A program made the translations under genes and the position numbers. A DNA stretch of 64,000 nt from Comamonas halotolerans (GTDB lineage: Bacteria > Pseudomonadota > Gammaproteobacteria > Burkholderiales > Burkholderiaceae_C). The stretch covers positions 33,418 to 97,417 of the forward strand of contig NZ_JASAUZ010000004.1 in NCBI RefSeq assembly GCF_030162935.1, given 5' to 3'. Positions 1-9,897 of this stretch are shown piece after piece. The notes below the pieces were generated by a model that was not told where the DNA came from, searched no databases, and saw nothing but the letters and a program-made list of their open reading frames with translations. Within the stretch, counting starts at the first letter, position 1; each line of letters opens with the position of its first letter.

Positions 1-66
1 CGCGTGGGCTTGCGCAAAGAGCAGGCTGGCAGCGAGCATGGAGTAGGCATTGATGTGTCTTTGCAT
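1..66 (-). CDS. Secreted protein, N-terminal signal peptide only (partial)
   Basis: Only the first 22 codons lie in the window; the gene runs off the left edge. The reading begins MQRHINAYSMLAASLLFAQ and ends with an AHA motif, a typical Sec signal peptide with a signal peptidase I site. An AGGAG sits about 8 bases before the ATG at 66. The mature protein is not visible, so its function cannot be named. It is divergent from the yebC-like gene. Confidence 0.6.
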   Translation of the reverse strand, partial: MQRHINAYSMLAASLLFAQAHA

Positions 67-189
67 GGCTGGGGCTCCTTGGTTAAGGTTTGCGGAAAAA
101 CAATCGGGCTGCAGATGGAAGAAAAAGTTGGCAATGATGGCTCTGTGGCCTATACAGCAGGTGTATAAAAACAACCTGATTTATTCTAT

Positions 190-213
190 GCCGCACATGT
201 ATGCGGCTTTTTT
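190..213 (+). terminator. Intrinsic terminator-like hairpin in the leader of the first yebC-like gene
   Basis: GCCGCA (190-195) pairs with TGCGGC (202-207) and is followed by a run of T. It points toward the downstream gene and ends 24 bases before its ATG, while the gene to the left is on the other strand. It could end a short leader RNA or act as an attenuator. Confidence 0.55.
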
Positions 214-237
214 GTTCTTTTTGAAGAAAGGCCCCTT

Positions 238-942
238 ATGGGAGCGCAATGGAAAGCCAAGGGCAAAGCTCTGGTTGCGGACGCCAAAGGCAAGCTGTTT
301 GGCAAGTTGGTCAAGGAAATTACTGTAGCGGCCCGACTGGGCGGTGGTGACCCTTCTAGCAATGCACGCCTGCGCATGGCGATCGAAGCAGCCCGCAAAG
401 CTTCCATGTCCAAGGAAACACTGGACCGAGCTGTCAAAAAAGGCTCCGGTGTAGGGGCAGATGCCGTGAACTACACCAGCGTGATTTTTGAAGGCTATGC
501 GCCACACCGCGTGCCGGTGATGGTCGAGTGCTTGACAGACAATCCCAATCGCACCGCTCCCAATATGCGCGTTTGCTTTCGCAAAGGCCAGATGAGCGCA
601 GTAGCTTGGGATTTTGACCATGTGGGCATGATTGAAGGTGAAGCCGAAAACGGTGCCGACCCCGAGCTGGCAGCCATTGAAGCAGGTGCCCAGGATTTTG
701 AAGCGGGTGACGAAGACGGCGTGACCCTGTTCATCACTGATCCTACGGATCTGGACACAGTGTCCAAAGCTTTGCCCGCACAGGGCATCAAGGTGCTGTC
801 GGTGAAGTTGGGTTACAAGGCCAAGAATCCCGTAAGCATGTCCAGCCTGTCGACCGAGCAGCAGGAAGAAGTGCAGGACTTTCTGGCTGGCCTGGAAAAC
901 GATGATGACGTGCAGCATGTGTTTGCCGGTCTGGTGGACTGA
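238..942 (+). CDS. YebC/PmpR (TACO1) family protein, paralog
   Basis: A 234-residue YebC-family protein. The diagnostic region [20 protein letters not shown] (about residues 26-45) matches the core of canonical YebC, but the N-terminus [19 protein letters not shown] departs from the usual [14 protein letters not shown]. Family members were described as transcriptional regulators and more recently as ribosome-associated factors that help translate difficult stretches such as polyproline; which applies here is unknown. A GAAAGG precedes the ATG. A strong terminator follows. A second, canonical YebC is encoded at 6750, so this is a diverged YeeN-like paralog. Confidence 0.85.
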   Translation: MGAQWKAKGKALVADAKGKLFGKLVKEITVAARLGGGDPSSNARLRMAIEAARKASMSKETLDRAVKKGSGVGADAVNYTSVIFEGYAPHRVPVMVECLTDNPNRTAPNMRVCFRKGQMSAVAWDFDHVGMIEGEAENGADPELAAIEAGAQDFEAGDEDGVTLFITDPTDLDTVSKALPAQGIKVLSVKLGYKAKNPVSMSSLSTEQQEEVQDFLAGLENDDDVQHVFAGLVD

Positions 943-965
943 TTTTGGCAGCGCTTGCTCAGAAA

Positions 966-991
966 AGGACTGCTTGAAGCAGTCCTTTTTT
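966..991 (+). terminator. Rho-independent terminator after the yebC paralog
   Basis: AGGACTGC (966-973), loop TTGAA, GCAGTCCT (979-986), followed by T residues. It lies 24 bases after the stop codon. Confidence 0.85.
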
Positions 992-1359
992 CATGTTCAC
1001 TGTGCACAAGGTGGTCATGTGCACGTATGTGGCACCCTCGCTGAGGGGCTCTTTGGCAGATCCGCACCTCGCAATCTACGCGTGGCTAATGTGTGGTCAA
1101 TCAGGCCTTGCGCGAACATTCGCAGTGCCTGCATAAACCTTTGTCTTTCTTGCTCAGCGTGCCACGTATGCCAATGGCATTCAGAGCGCACCGGTGGGTG
1201 CAATCAGCGGTTGCCTCAGCGCTGCAGCAAGGTGTATGGGATAGCCATGGTTTGCTCTATACATGACACTGTTGGTAACAGTTTGGGAGGATTTTGAGGC
1301 CAGTGCATGAGCGGTGTCTCATGACTTTGCATCTATGCTTTCGCGCTGTTTTGCGTGTG
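992..1359. other. Intergenic region without a convincing gene
   Basis: About 370 bases. I see no tRNA, no clear RNA structure and no well-supported ORF. A GGGAGG at 1285-1290 may serve a TTG (1294), GTG (1303) or ATG (1321) start in the frame of the following gene. Its promoter presumably lies here. Confidence 0.4.
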
Positions 1360-3270
1360 ATGCAACTGGAGAATTTTTTGTACCGTGTACTTTCTTTGAC
1401 ATGTCTTTCTGCGGCGCTGCTGGGGTTTGGGAGTGGGGTGGCAGGGGCGGCTAATGAACAGCCTGGTGCGGCCACAGTCATCACGCAGTCTGTCCCTGAC
1501 CAGGGTGCTCCGTCGCCATTCATGCGCCAGCGCAATGCAGTGGTTCAGGCAGCTCAAAACAGGCAATGGGAGCGCGCGATTGCGCATGCCAAGCAGTTGC
1601 TGGAGATGACCTTGCCAGATGGCAATCCGTATGAGCAGCTCGATGCCTCTGAGCTACTGAATATGCTGCAGCACCAGCAAGGTCTCTATGCGGAGAATGT
1701 GCAATTGGCAGACCGCATGTTGGCGGCAGCTATGCGCTTGGAATGGGGTCCCATTTCCGGCCAGGTGCAATCACTTGCACAGAGGGGGCTGATGGCGGCC
1801 ATGATGCTTCAGGACAGCGCTGCGGTTGCGCGCTATCAGCAAATGCTGCTGAAAGAGGCTCCGCTCTTTCCCGCCCAATGGCAATGGGACGGCGCAGCCC
1901 AGCGATTGACATTCCATACAGCCCAATTGTCAGTGCCTACGGTACTGGGGCGTTGGGTGCTGATGGAAGTGGAAGCTGCCCAAGACCGCAACGACATCAG
2001 CCAGTTGCGCTATATGTACGCCAAGCCCAATGGTCAGCGTATGTTTGTCACCATGCGACTCAATTATGAAGACGCCTTCAGCGAGCTGCCGTTGGCGCAG
2101 CGTGAACAAAAGCTGGCCGAGCATTTGGATATTTACAGTGGTGGTGAAGAGAGCCAGAGTTCCAAGCTGAGTCAGCCAGAACTGGCTATTGCTGGCGCAC
2201 AGCAGCAGCGCAAGGTGGTGCGTGTGAGTTCGGCCTCCAGGCCCGACACATTGCAAATGCACTGGGTGGCGCTGCGTGGAAACTGGTCATGGCACATGGA
2301 AATGGAGATGTTGCAGGCAGACCATGCGTCGGGCTCGCAAGCCATTGAGACCTTGTGGCAAAGCATGCAATGGCCGCAAGCGCCGGATTTACCCAATATT
2401 GATGGCCAGCCTGTATTGCCATGGCGAGAAAGTGAAATAACCGCTGCATGGCGTAGTAGCAAGGACTGGTCAAAGTCGGGACAACTGGCGCGTGCGGCCA
2501 TGCCTGATGCACGCTTTCCATCTGAGGTGGCGCGACTGAACACCGTGGCCGGTATTGCCGCCTTCAAGGCAGGTCAGCATGCAGACGCAGAAAAGTATCT
2601 GCAAGCTGCCTTGCAAGCGTGGCCGTATGCCAAGGTGTTTGACAGCACATTGATCGACAACGCTCAACAATACGGCGCAGCCATGGCATTGCGCCGTGGT
2701 GATACGGCGGCAGCTGCGGCACTGCTGCGTCAATATCTGCGCAATGCAGGCGGGCTGGAAAATGTGTTGGCTTTGTCAGAAGACAAGCAGCAGGCCTGGA
2801 TAGACAACCGACGTACTGGCATGGGGCTGCCTATGCAGGCAGCGGGCCTTTATATGCAAGAACCTGATGGTTGGCAGCGTATCCAATACCGGGATCTGCG
2901 CAGCGAGTACACGCTAGGGCTGACCAGTGGCATGCGTATTCCTGCAGATGATGACGAACAAGAGGCCTTGTTGCGTAAAGCTTTGGAGCAGCAGTTCAAG
3001 TTAAAGGCAGGCACATTGCGCAAACATCGCTTTGTGGCAAAACTGGCAAAGGCTGGTCAGCCACCACGACAAGGGCAGTACTGGGTGTTTGATGTCACTG
3101 CGCTGGAGCGAGCGGAAAACGGTGCACCCAAGAATGAAGGCGCTCCGGCGCGTCAGGCCTTGTTCTGGCTGGTAGACCAAGGCGAACAGCGCGCCATTTT
3201 GCGCGCCTCGGTAGCGAATAACCAGCAGGTGCAACAGGCATGGCAGCTGGCAGAAGCGCTGCGTTGGTAA
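1360..3270 (+). CDS. Secreted protein of unknown function, 636 aa
   Basis: Not recognised. The ATG at 1360 places a normal signal peptide at the N-terminus (MQLENFLYRVLSLTCLSAAL, ending near GVAGA). In-frame starts also exist at 1294 (TTG), 1303 (GTG) and 1321 (ATG), and the best Shine-Dalgarno (1285-1290) favours the GTG, so the start is uncertain. The mature part is rich in Ala, Gln and Leu. The stretch around RLNTVAGIAAFKAGQHADAE looks like a TPR-type helix pair. A periplasmic or surface-associated location is inferred. It converges with upp and ends at a shared terminator. Confidence 0.7.
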   Translation: MQLENFLYRVLSLTCLSAALLGFGSGVAGAANEQPGAATVITQSVPDQGAPSPFMRQRNAVVQAAQNRQWERAIAHAKQLLEMTLPDGNPYEQLDASELLNMLQHQQGLYAENVQLADRMLAAAMRLEWGPISGQVQSLAQRGLMAAMMLQDSAAVARYQQMLLKEAPLFPAQWQWDGAAQRLTFHTAQLSVPTVLGRWVLMEVEAAQDRNDISQLRYMYAKPNGQRMFVTMRLNYEDAFSELPLAQREQKLAEHLDIYSGGEESQSSKLSQPELAIAGAQQQRKVVRVSSASRPDTLQMHWVALRGNWSWHMEMEMLQADHASGSQAIETLWQSMQWPQAPDLPNIDGQPVLPWRESEITAAWRSSKDWSKSGQLARAAMPDARFPSEVARLNTVAGIAAFKAGQHADAEKYLQAALQAWPYAKVFDSTLIDNAQQYGAAMALRRGDTAAAAALLRQYLRNAGGLENVLALSEDKQQAWIDNRRTGMGLPMQAAGLYMQEPDGWQRIQYRDLRSEYTLGLTSGMRIPADDDEQEALLRKALEQQFKLKAGTLRKHRFVAKLAKAGQPPRQGQYWVFDVTALERAENGAPKNEGAPARQALFWLVDQGEQRAILRASVANNQQVQQAWQLAEALRW

Positions 3271-3304
3271 AGCCAACCGTGCCTGAGCATCACAGCATCA
3301 AGAA

Positions 3305-3332
3305 AAAAGGCTTCCCGTGGGAAGCCTTTTTT
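3305..3332. terminator. Bidirectional terminator between convergent genes
   Basis: GGCTTCCC (3309-3316) pairs with GGGAAGCC (3319-3326). It is flanked by A on the left and T on the right, so it can serve both the secreted-protein gene and upp. Confidence 0.85.
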
Positions 3333-3356
3333 GCAGCAGCGTTGCGCGTAATAGTC

Positions 3357-3989
3357 TTACTTGGTGCCGAAAATACGGTCACCCGCATCGCCCAGACCGG
3401 GCAGGATGTAGCCATGGCTGTCCAGCTCGCGGTCAATGGCGGCGGTGTAGATATCCACATCAGGGTGGGCGGCTTGCATCGTCTTGATGCCTTCGGGAGC
3501 AGCCAGCAAGCACATGAACTTGATGGATTTGGGGGAGCACTTGTCCTTGAGTTGTTGCACGGCAGCGGCAGCGGAGTTGCCGGTTGCCAGCATGGGGTCG
3601 ACCACGATCACGTCACGCTCACCCATGTTTTCCGGCATCTTGAAGTAGTACTCCACGGGCTGCAGGGTTTCGGGGTCACGGTACAGGCCAATGTGCCCAA
3701 TGCGTGCACCGGGAACCACGTTCAACATGCCGTCCAGAAAGCCATTGCCAGCACGCAGGATGGAGACCAATGCCAGCTTTTTGCCGTCAATGACCTTGCC
3801 CACCATCTTTTCCATGGGGGTTTCGATTTCCAGATCTTGCAGCGGGAAGTCGCGGGTGATTTCGTAGGCCATCAAAGTCGACAGCTCACCCAGCATGCGT
3901 CGAAAGCTGTTGGTGCTGGCTTCCTTGCGGCGCATCAAGGTTAGTTTGTGCTGGACCAGGGGATGGTCGATGAGGTGGACTGTGCTCAT
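3357..3989 (-). CDS. upp: Uracil phosphoribosyltransferase
   Basis: Converts uracil and PRPP to UMP in pyrimidine salvage, in the cytoplasm. The 210-residue product starting [20 protein letters not shown] has the usual family length. It carries the PRPP-binding loop [11 protein letters not shown] near residue 130 and the C-terminal [14 protein letters not shown] uracil-binding end. A longer reading from upstream exists, but 3989 matches the family N-terminus. No clear riboswitch or strong Shine-Dalgarno is seen upstream. The gene is monocistronic and converges with the secreted-protein gene. Confidence 0.95.
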   Translation of the reverse strand: MSTVHLIDHPLVQHKLTLMRRKEASTNSFRRMLGELSTLMAYEITRDFPLQDLEIETPMEKMVGKVIDGKKLALVSILRAGNGFLDGMLNVVPGARIGHIGLYRDPETLQPVEYYFKMPENMGERDVIVVDPMLATGNSAAAAVQQLKDKCSPKSIKFMCLLAAPEGIKTMQAAHPDVDIYTAAIDRELDSHGYILPGLGDAGDRIFGTK

Positions 3990-4211
3990 AGTCAGTGTCG
4001 GTAAGGGGTAAAAGTGCGCGCAGCACCGTGGGCTTGAGGAATATGGCTGTATTTTCTGCCTCAAACGCATGGTATGTCACAGCACATTGCAATGGTCTGC
4101 ATTGTGCTTATTTCTCAGGCGGACCGTGGAAAGTCCTTCTCTTGTCTGTGCGCGCAAGGGTGTTTTCTTTGACCCTGCGCACATTCACACAGCTTTTAGC
4201 GCTAGCAATTG

Positions 4212-5081
4212 TCAGTCAGTGCCCATTTGCCCAAATCCCCGCTGTGGCAGCAAAGGGCTGAATGCACCAGCACGCTTTTGCTGCGTGGCCTGCACGGCTT
4301 CCATCACATGGCTGTTACTCCAGATGCCGGCTTGCAACCAGCCCATCTGGCGCAGGCTATCTTGCACGCTGTGATCACGGGCATAGTCCAGCGCCTGCTT
4401 GCTGCCCCAGATGGCAACAGGGGGTTTGGCGGCAATTTCCTGGGCGCATTGCATGGCCGCTGCCAGCATAGCCGGCTGGTTGTCGAACACAGCGTTGACA
4501 AAGCCGTGTGCCTGCGCAGCCTGAGCGCTCCAACGCCGCCCTGTATAGGCCAACTCTTTTACCAGCCCCATGGGTAGCAACTTGGGCAGGCGCTGCAAGC
4601 TGCCCAGGTCAGCCACCATGCCAATATTGATCTCCTGCACGCAGAAAAATGCATCCTCTGTGGCGTAGCGAATGCAGGCACAGCAAACCATGTCCAACGC
4701 GCCGCCCACACAGCCGCCCTGAATGGCTGCAATCACCGGAGTGCGCAGTTGTTCCATGCGTGTAAAGACTTGCTGCATGTCCCATAGAAATTCAGTCAAG
4801 GCAGCTCGGCCTTCAGGGCTATGGTCCTTGGGAGCGAAGTCAGGCTTGGCAAAAGTGTCCAGCGCCATGCCCGCGCTGAAGTGCATGCCTGTGCTGCTGA
4901 TCACCAGCGCGCGTACATCGCCTGAGGTCTGAATGTGAGTCAGCGCTGCATCCAAATCACGCCAAAAGCCTGGGTGCATGGTGTTCAGGCTTTCCGGCTT
5001 GTTCAGTTGCAGGTGCGCAATGCGATCCTGCAGTTGCAAGTGCATGACCGATAGAGTGGGAAGAGGAGTGCTGGATGGCAT
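4212..5081 (-). CDS. Crotonase, delta(3,5)-delta(2,4)-dienoyl-CoA isomerase-like
   Basis: Enoyl-CoA hydratase/isomerase family, 289 residues from the ATG at 5081 (an alternative ATG lies at 5045). GMHFSAGMAL and IQGGCVGGALDM form the CoA-binding and oxyanion-hole regions. The motif EINIGMVADLGSLQRLPKLL matches the active-site segment of dienoyl-CoA isomerases, which carry two acidic residues there, rather than classical hydratases. A role in beta-oxidation of odd-position unsaturated fatty acids is inferred. It stands alone between upp and the DUF853 ATPase. Confidence 0.85.
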   Translation of the reverse strand: MPSSTPLPTLSVMHLQLQDRIAHLQLNKPESLNTMHPGFWRDLDAALTHIQTSGDVRALVISSTGMHFSAGMALDTFAKPDFAPKDHSPEGRAALTEFLWDMQQVFTRMEQLRTPVIAAIQGGCVGGALDMVCCACIRYATEDAFFCVQEINIGMVADLGSLQRLPKLLPMGLVKELAYTGRRWSAQAAQAHGFVNAVFDNQPAMLAAAMQCAQEIAAKPPVAIWGSKQALDYARDHSVQDSLRQMGWLQAGIWSNSHVMEAVQATQQKRAGAFSPLLPQRGFGQMGTD

Positions 5082-5150
5082 ATGGCCTGGCACTGTAAAG
5101 AGTGCACAGGCACATGCAAAGTCACGCATTCCCTGAGGAGAATGCGTGAT

Positions 5151-6668
5151 TCAGCGTTTTTTGCTGCCGGTCAAACTCCCAAGCACGCCTCGGAGCAACT
5201 GGCGTCCCAGCTGGTTCGTCATGTTGCGGGCGGTGGACTTGACCAGACTTTGCACCAGTCCGTCTTTTTTTCCACCCCGTGGGCCGGTTGTGCCAAAAAG
5301 GAAGTCATTCAAGCCATCCATCAAACCTCCTTCAGTGGTGGCGCTGTTGGCTGAGCCGCCATGGGCGCCACCGGTGGCAGTGGGGGCCTGCGCGGCGCGA
5401 GCTTGAAGAACTTCGTAAGCAGAGTCACGATCCACGGCTTTGTCATACAAGCCAGCCACGATGGAATTGGCCAGGAGGCTGCGGCGCTGGGTGTCTTCAA
5501 TTGGCCCGATCTGGCTGCCAGGCGGAATCACGTATACACGCTGGGTAATACCAGGGCGGCCTTTCTCATCGAGGAAGCTGATCAACGCCTCCCCCACCGC
5601 CAGCTCGGTGATTGCCGCTTCAATATCCACCTCAGGGTTGGGACGCATGGTTTGAGCGGTGGCTTTGACAGCCTTTTGGTCCTTGGGTGTGAATGCGCGC
5701 AGCGCATGCTGGACGCGGTTGCCAAGTTGCGCAAGCACGCTGTCAGGAATATCCATGGGATTCTGGGTGACGAAATACACGCCTACGCCCTTGGAGCGCA
5801 CCAGTCGCACCACCAGTTCAATGCGCTCCACCAGTACCTTGGGTGCATCGTTGAACAGCAAGTGCGCTTCGTCAAAAAAGAAAGCCAGTTTCGGTTTTTC
5901 GGGGTCACCAATTTCCGGCAATTGCTCAAACAGCTCTGAAAGCATCCACAACAAGAAGGTGGAGTACAGGCGCGGTGACTGCATCAGTTTGTCGGCGGCC
6001 AAAATATTGACGACACCTCGACCCTGAGCATCGGTCTGCATCAGATCGTCAATGTTGAGCATGGGCTCGCCAAAGAACTGATCACCACCTTCGCTTTCAA
6101 TCTGTAGCAAACCACGCTGTATGGCTCCCACACTGGCCGCAGAGATGTTGCCGTATTCGGTGGTGAACTGCTTGGCATTCTCACCGACATGCTGCAGCAT
6201 GGAGCGCAGGTCTTTGAGATCCAGCAACAGCATGCCGTTGTCATCGGCAATCTTGAAGACGATGTTGAGCACACCCATTTGTGTGTCGTTCAAACCCAAC
6301 ATACGGCCAATCAGCATAGGCCCCATGTCCGAAATGGTGGCGCGAACGGGGTGGCCCTGCTGGCCAAAAACATCCCACAGCGTACTCGGGCATAAGGTGG
6401 ATGATGGCAGGTCAATGCCACGCTCTTGCAGTGAGGCTGCCAGCTTGCCTCCAATGCTGCCTGCCTGGCTGATGCCAGTCAGGTCGCCTTTGATGTCGGC
6501 TAAAAACACCGGAACACCGGCTAAAGAGAAGCTTTCTGCAATTTTTTGCAGGGTAACGGTCTTGCCGGTGCCTGTGGCTCCGGTGATCAAACCGTGTCGA
6601 TTTGCCATGCCTGGCAAGATGGAACATTCAATCTCGCCACGTTGGGCAATGGGCAATGCTGGGGCCAT
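5151..6668 (-). CDS. HerA-like ATPase, DUF853 (YjgR) family
   Basis: A 505-residue P-loop ATPase. Walker A is [12 protein letters not shown] near residue 30 and Walker B is [12 protein letters not shown] near residue 260. This is the FtsK/HerA-type fold of the DUF853/YjgR family, whose cellular role is not well defined. The ATG at 6668 is preceded by AGAGGAAA at good spacing, so it is preferred over the upstream TTG at 6701. The C-terminal tail is rich in Gly and Lys. It is divergent from yebC. Confidence 0.88.
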   Translation of the reverse strand: MAPALPIAQRGEIECSILPGMANRHGLITGATGTGKTVTLQKIAESFSLAGVPVFLADIKGDLTGISQAGSIGGKLAASLQERGIDLPSSTLCPSTLWDVFGQQGHPVRATISDMGPMLIGRMLGLNDTQMGVLNIVFKIADDNGMLLLDLKDLRSMLQHVGENAKQFTTEYGNISAASVGAIQRGLLQIESEGGDQFFGEPMLNIDDLMQTDAQGRGVVNILAADKLMQSPRLYSTFLLWMLSELFEQLPEIGDPEKPKLAFFFDEAHLLFNDAPKVLVERIELVVRLVRSKGVGVYFVTQNPMDIPDSVLAQLGNRVQHALRAFTPKDQKAVKATAQTMRPNPEVDIEAAITELAVGEALISFLDEKGRPGITQRVYVIPPGSQIGPIEDTQRRSLLANSIVAGLYDKAVDRDSAYEVLQARAAQAPTATGGAHGGSANSATTEGGLMDGLNDFLFGTTGPRGGKKDGLVQSLVKSTARNMTNQLGRQLLRGVLGSLTGSKKR

Positions 6669-6749
6669 GTTCGGGTTTCCTCTGTCAAGGTGCTCGGTCA
6701 AACGTAGAATCCGAGCCTAGTAGATTAAATCAAGACCAAAGGATTTCCT

Positions 6750-7469
6750 GTGGCAGGACATAGCAAATGGGCCAACATCCAGCACCGCAAGGGTCGCCAG
6801 GATGAAAAGCGTGGCCGTATCTGGACCCGAATCATTCGTGAAATTATGGTGGCAGCCCGTCAAGGTGGCGGTGATCTGAATGCCAATCCTCGTCTGCGTT
6901 TGGCTGTAGATAAGGCCAAGGCGGCCAATATGCCTGCTGACAACATCAAGCGCAATATCGACAAGGCCACCGGTAATCTCGAAGGCGTGACCTACGAAGA
7001 AATTCGCTACGAAGGTTATGGCATCGGAGGCGCCGCCATCATTGTTGACACCATGACGGACAACAAGGTGCGCACCGTGGCTGAAGTGCGCCATGCTTTC
7101 AACAAGCATGGTGGCAACATGGGCACTGAAGGCTCTGTGGCTTTCCAGTTCAAGCACTGTGGCCAAATCATCTTTGCTCCAGGCGTGTCTGAAGATCAGG
7201 TGATGGAAATCGGGCTGGAAGCAGGTGCCGAAGATGTGATCACGGACGATGAAGGGGCGATTGAAGTGCTGACTGCTCCTGGCGACTTTGAAGCCGTGAA
7301 GAACGCATTGGAGGCTGCTGGTCTGAAGCCTGAAGTGGCTGAAGTCACCATGCGTGCTGAAAATACCATTGAGTTGCAAGGCGAAGACGCTGAGCGTATG
7401 CAAAAGCTGTTGGACGTCCTTGAAGATCTGGACGATGTTCAAGACGTTTATCACAACGCGGACTTATGA
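6750..7469 (+). CDS. yebC: YebC family regulator/translation factor
   Basis: A 239-residue canonical Yeb[21 protein letters not shown] at the start, then [19 protein letters not shown] and [17 protein letters not shown] near the end. The family is cytoplasmic; roles proposed are DNA-binding regulation and relief of ribosome stalling. It overlaps purD by four bases (ATGA), so the two are translationally coupled. It is the second family member within 7 kb. Confidence 0.95.
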   Translation: MAGHSKWANIQHRKGRQDEKRGRIWTRIIREIMVAARQGGGDLNANPRLRLAVDKAKAANMPADNIKRNIDKATGNLEGVTYEEIRYEGYGIGGAAIIVDTMTDNKVRTVAEVRHAFNKHGGNMGTEGSVAFQFKHCGQIIFAPGVSEDQVMEIGLEAGAEDVITDDEGAIEVLTAPGDFEAVKNALEAAGLKPEVAEVTMRAENTIELQGEDAERMQKLLDVLEDLDDVQDVYHNADL

Positions 7470-8752
7470 AAATTCTTGTAATTGGCGGCGGTGGCCGTGA
7501 GCACGCCCTGGCGTGGAAGTTGGCACAGTCGCCCAAGGCGACCAAGGTGTTTGTGGCACCCGGTAACGGAGGCACTGCGCTGGCAGGCGGCAAGTTGCAG
7601 AACCTGCCCATTACCGATGTGGTGAAGCTGCGCGAATGGGCGCAAGCCGAAGGCGTGGCGCTGGCTGTGGTGGGGCCAGAAGCTCCATTGGCGGCAGGAG
7701 TGGTCGATGAATTTCGTGCCCATGGCCTGAAAGTGTTTGGCCCTACCAAGGCGGCTGCTCAGCTGGAATCCTCCAAGGCTTTCTCCAAGGCCTTCATGCG
7801 TCGCCATGGTATTCCCACGGCAGATTACGACACCTTCACCGATCCTGTTGCGGCGCACGCTTTCGTGGATCGTCTGGGTGCCCCAATCGTCATCAAGGCC
7901 GATGGTCTGGCCGCAGGCAAGGGCGTGGTCGTAGCCATGACCTTGCAAGAAGCGCACGATGCTGTGGACTTCATGCTGGTGGACAACAAATACGGCGTGC
8001 AGCACAACGAAGGCGGTGCGCGGGTTGTGATCGAAGAGTTCCTCTCCGGCGAAGAAGCTTCGTTCATCGTGCTGTGCGATGGTAAAAATGTGGTGGCCAT
8101 GGCTACCAGCCAGGATCACAAGCGTCTCAAAGACAACGACGAAGGCCCCAACACTGGCGGCATGGGCGCATATTCTCCCGCCCCAGTGGTCACGGCTGAC
8201 GTCCATGCCCGTGCCATGCGCGAAATCATCCTGCCGACCATCCGTGGTATGGAAAAGGACGGCGTGCCTTTCACCGGATTCCTGTATGCCGGCTTGATGA
8301 TTGACGGCAATGGCCACCCCAAGACGCTGGAGTTCAACACGCGCATGGGTGATCCGGAAACGCAGCCCATCATGATGCGCCTGAAGAGTGATCTGGTGGA
8401 TGTCATGCTGGCAGCCGTGGATGGCAAGCTTGACCAAGTGGAGCTGGAGTGGGATCGCCGTACCGCGCTGGGCGTGGTCATGGCTGCGTATGGTTACCCA
8501 GAATCTCCCCGCAAGGGCGATGTCATCACAGGCTTGCCTGCTGAAGCAGACGATGCCGTGGTATTCCATGCTGGCACGCAATTGAATGAAACCGGCGTAC
8601 CTGTGACTGCCGGCGGCCGTGTGCTGTGTGTGACTGTGCTTGCGGACAATGTGCGTCAGGCGCAGCAACGCGTGTATGACGTGACGCGTGGCATCCACTT
8701 TGATGGCATGCAATACCGCCGCGATATCGGTTTCCGCGCGATCAAGAGCTGA
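7466..8752 (+). CDS. purD: Phosphoribosylamine-glycine ligase (GAR synthetase)
   Basis: ATP-dependent ligation of glycine to phosphoribosylamine, the second step of purine synthesis. The 428-residue protein begins [19 protein letters not shown], with the ATP-grasp region around [20 protein letters not shown] and the [11 protein letters not shown] metal/ATP site. It overlaps the end of yebC and is followed after 10 bases by hemF, so the three probably form one transcription unit. Confidence 0.97.
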   Translation: MKILVIGGGGREHALAWKLAQSPKATKVFVAPGNGGTALAGGKLQNLPITDVVKLREWAQAEGVALAVVGPEAPLAAGVVDEFRAHGLKVFGPTKAAAQLESSKAFSKAFMRRHGIPTADYDTFTDPVAAHAFVDRLGAPIVIKADGLAAGKGVVVAMTLQEAHDAVDFMLVDNKYGVQHNEGGARVVIEEFLSGEEASFIVLCDGKNVVAMATSQDHKRLKDNDEGPNTGGMGAYSPAPVVTADVHARAMREIILPTIRGMEKDGVPFTGFLYAGLMIDGNGHPKTLEFNTRMGDPETQPIMMRLKSDLVDVMLAAVDGKLDQVELEWDRRTALGVVMAAYGYPESPRKGDVITGLPAEADDAVVFHAGTQLNETGVPVTAGGRVLCVTVLADNVRQAQQRVYDVTRGIHFDGMQYRRDIGFRAIKS

Positions 8753-8762
8753 GGAACTTTAG

Positions 8763-9704
8763 GTGCAAGAGCAAAAAGCCACAGTGGACAATGTGCGTGC
8801 CTATTTGTTGGGCTTGCAGGCCAGTATCACCCAGGCACTGGAATCAGTGGAAGCTGTTGCGGGTGCTGGTGCGGCCAGGTTTGTGGCCGATCCCTGGAAA
8901 AAAGGAGCAGATGAGCGCCTGCAGGGTGATGGCATCACCAAAATCCTGGAAAACGGCGTGGTGTTCGAACGTGCAGGCTGTGGCTTTTCGCATGTCAAAG
9001 GCGCGCAACTGCCGCCGTCTGCCACGCAGCATCGTCCTGAGCTGGCTGGCGCTCCATTTGAAGCCATGGGCGTCTCACTGGTGTTTCACCCGCGCAACCC
9101 TTATGTGCCTACGGTGCACATGAATGTGCGCATGATCGCTGCCGGCCATGATGCTCAGGAAAAAACGTGCTGGTTTGGTGGTGGCATGGATCTGACGCCG
9201 GTGTATGGCTTTGAAGAAGATGCCGTGCATTTCCACCAGACCTGCAAAGATGCGGTGGAGCCGTTTGGTGCGGACCTTTACCCTCGCTTCAAAAAATGGT
9301 GCGATGAGTACTTCTATCTGAAGCACCGTAATGAGCAGCGTGGTATCGGTGGCATCTTCTATGATGACTTCAGCGAGTTGGGGCAGGATCAGGGCTTTGC
9401 CATGATGCGCTCGGTGGGAGATGCTTTCCTGAAGGCTTATCTGCCTATCGTTGAAAAGCGAAAATCTGCCCACTATGGACCCGATCAGGTGGATTTTCAA
9501 CGCTATCGCCGTGGGCGTTATGTGGAGTTCAATCTGGTCTGGGACAGAGGAACGCATTTTGGCTTGCAGTCGGGTGGACGCACTGAATCGATTCTGTTGT
9601 CCATGCCCCTGCATGCAGACTGGAGCTACCAGCGCAAGGACGCACCAGGCACTCCAGAAGCAGATTTGCTGAGCCAATACTTGGTGCGTCGCGACTGGCT
9701 TTGA
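8763..9704 (+). CDS. hemF: Oxygen-dependent coproporphyrinogen III oxidase
   Basis: Decarboxylates coproporphyrinogen III to protoporphyrinogen IX with O2 in heme synthesis. The 313-residue protein uses a GTG start. Family signatures are [18 protein letters not shown] and [18 protein letters not shown] followed by GIFYDDF. A terminator follows. In related genomes nadD usually follows hemF; here it is absent. Confidence 0.97.
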   Translation: MQEQKATVDNVRAYLLGLQASITQALESVEAVAGAGAARFVADPWKKGADERLQGDGITKILENGVVFERAGCGFSHVKGAQLPPSATQHRPELAGAPFEAMGVSLVFHPRNPYVPTVHMNVRMIAAGHDAQEKTCWFGGGMDLTPVYGFEEDAVHFHQTCKDAVEPFGADLYPRFKKWCDEYFYLKHRNEQRGIGGIFYDDFSELGQDQGFAMMRSVGDAFLKAYLPIVEKRKSAHYGPDQVDFQRYRRGRYVEFNLVWDRGTHFGLQSGGRTESILLSMPLHADWSYQRKDAPGTPEADLLSQYLVRRDWL

Positions 9705-9751
9705 GCCAAGGAAAACGCATTGGGAGCAGGAAAACTATAATTTCCATAGCT

Positions 9752-9790
9752 GCCGGCCTCAGGTCGCCTGTGGTCGGCATAATTTTTTTA
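9752..9790 (+). terminator. Rho-independent terminator after hemF
   Basis: A near-perfect 27-base hairpin (9752-9778) with CAGG-TCG-CCTG at its tip, followed by eight T from 9783. A second inverted repeat, AAAGCCCT ... AGGGCTTT, lies at about 9803-9841 in the leader of rsfS. Confidence 0.8.
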
Positions 9791-9897
9791 GAAACACAAT
9801 AAAAGCCCTGTCAGCGTGGGGCAGCATATGAAAGGGCTTTCAAGCCTTGCCAACCACCGCGCTATATTGACTGGAACTTTCAACCAAACATCGCCTG

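Noticed and set aside
148..178. AT-rich stretch before the yebC paralog that resembles a LexA box (GTGTATAAAAACAAC).
   Set aside because: The CTG-N10-CAG spacing is not met; only an outer CAGG/CCTG symmetry is present. The clear LexA boxes are at 26180-26218.
181..918. Long minus-strand ORF opposite the yebC paralog.
   Set aside because: It is His/Cys/Phe-rich and mirrors the codon pattern of the real gene on the other strand, like the large antisense ORFs opposite purD and the monomeric isocitrate dehydrogenase.
1015..1203. Minus-strand 62-codon ORF in the gap before the secreted-protein gene.
   Set aside because: No good ribosome-binding site and no recognisable sequence; AAAGG before an internal ATG is weak support.
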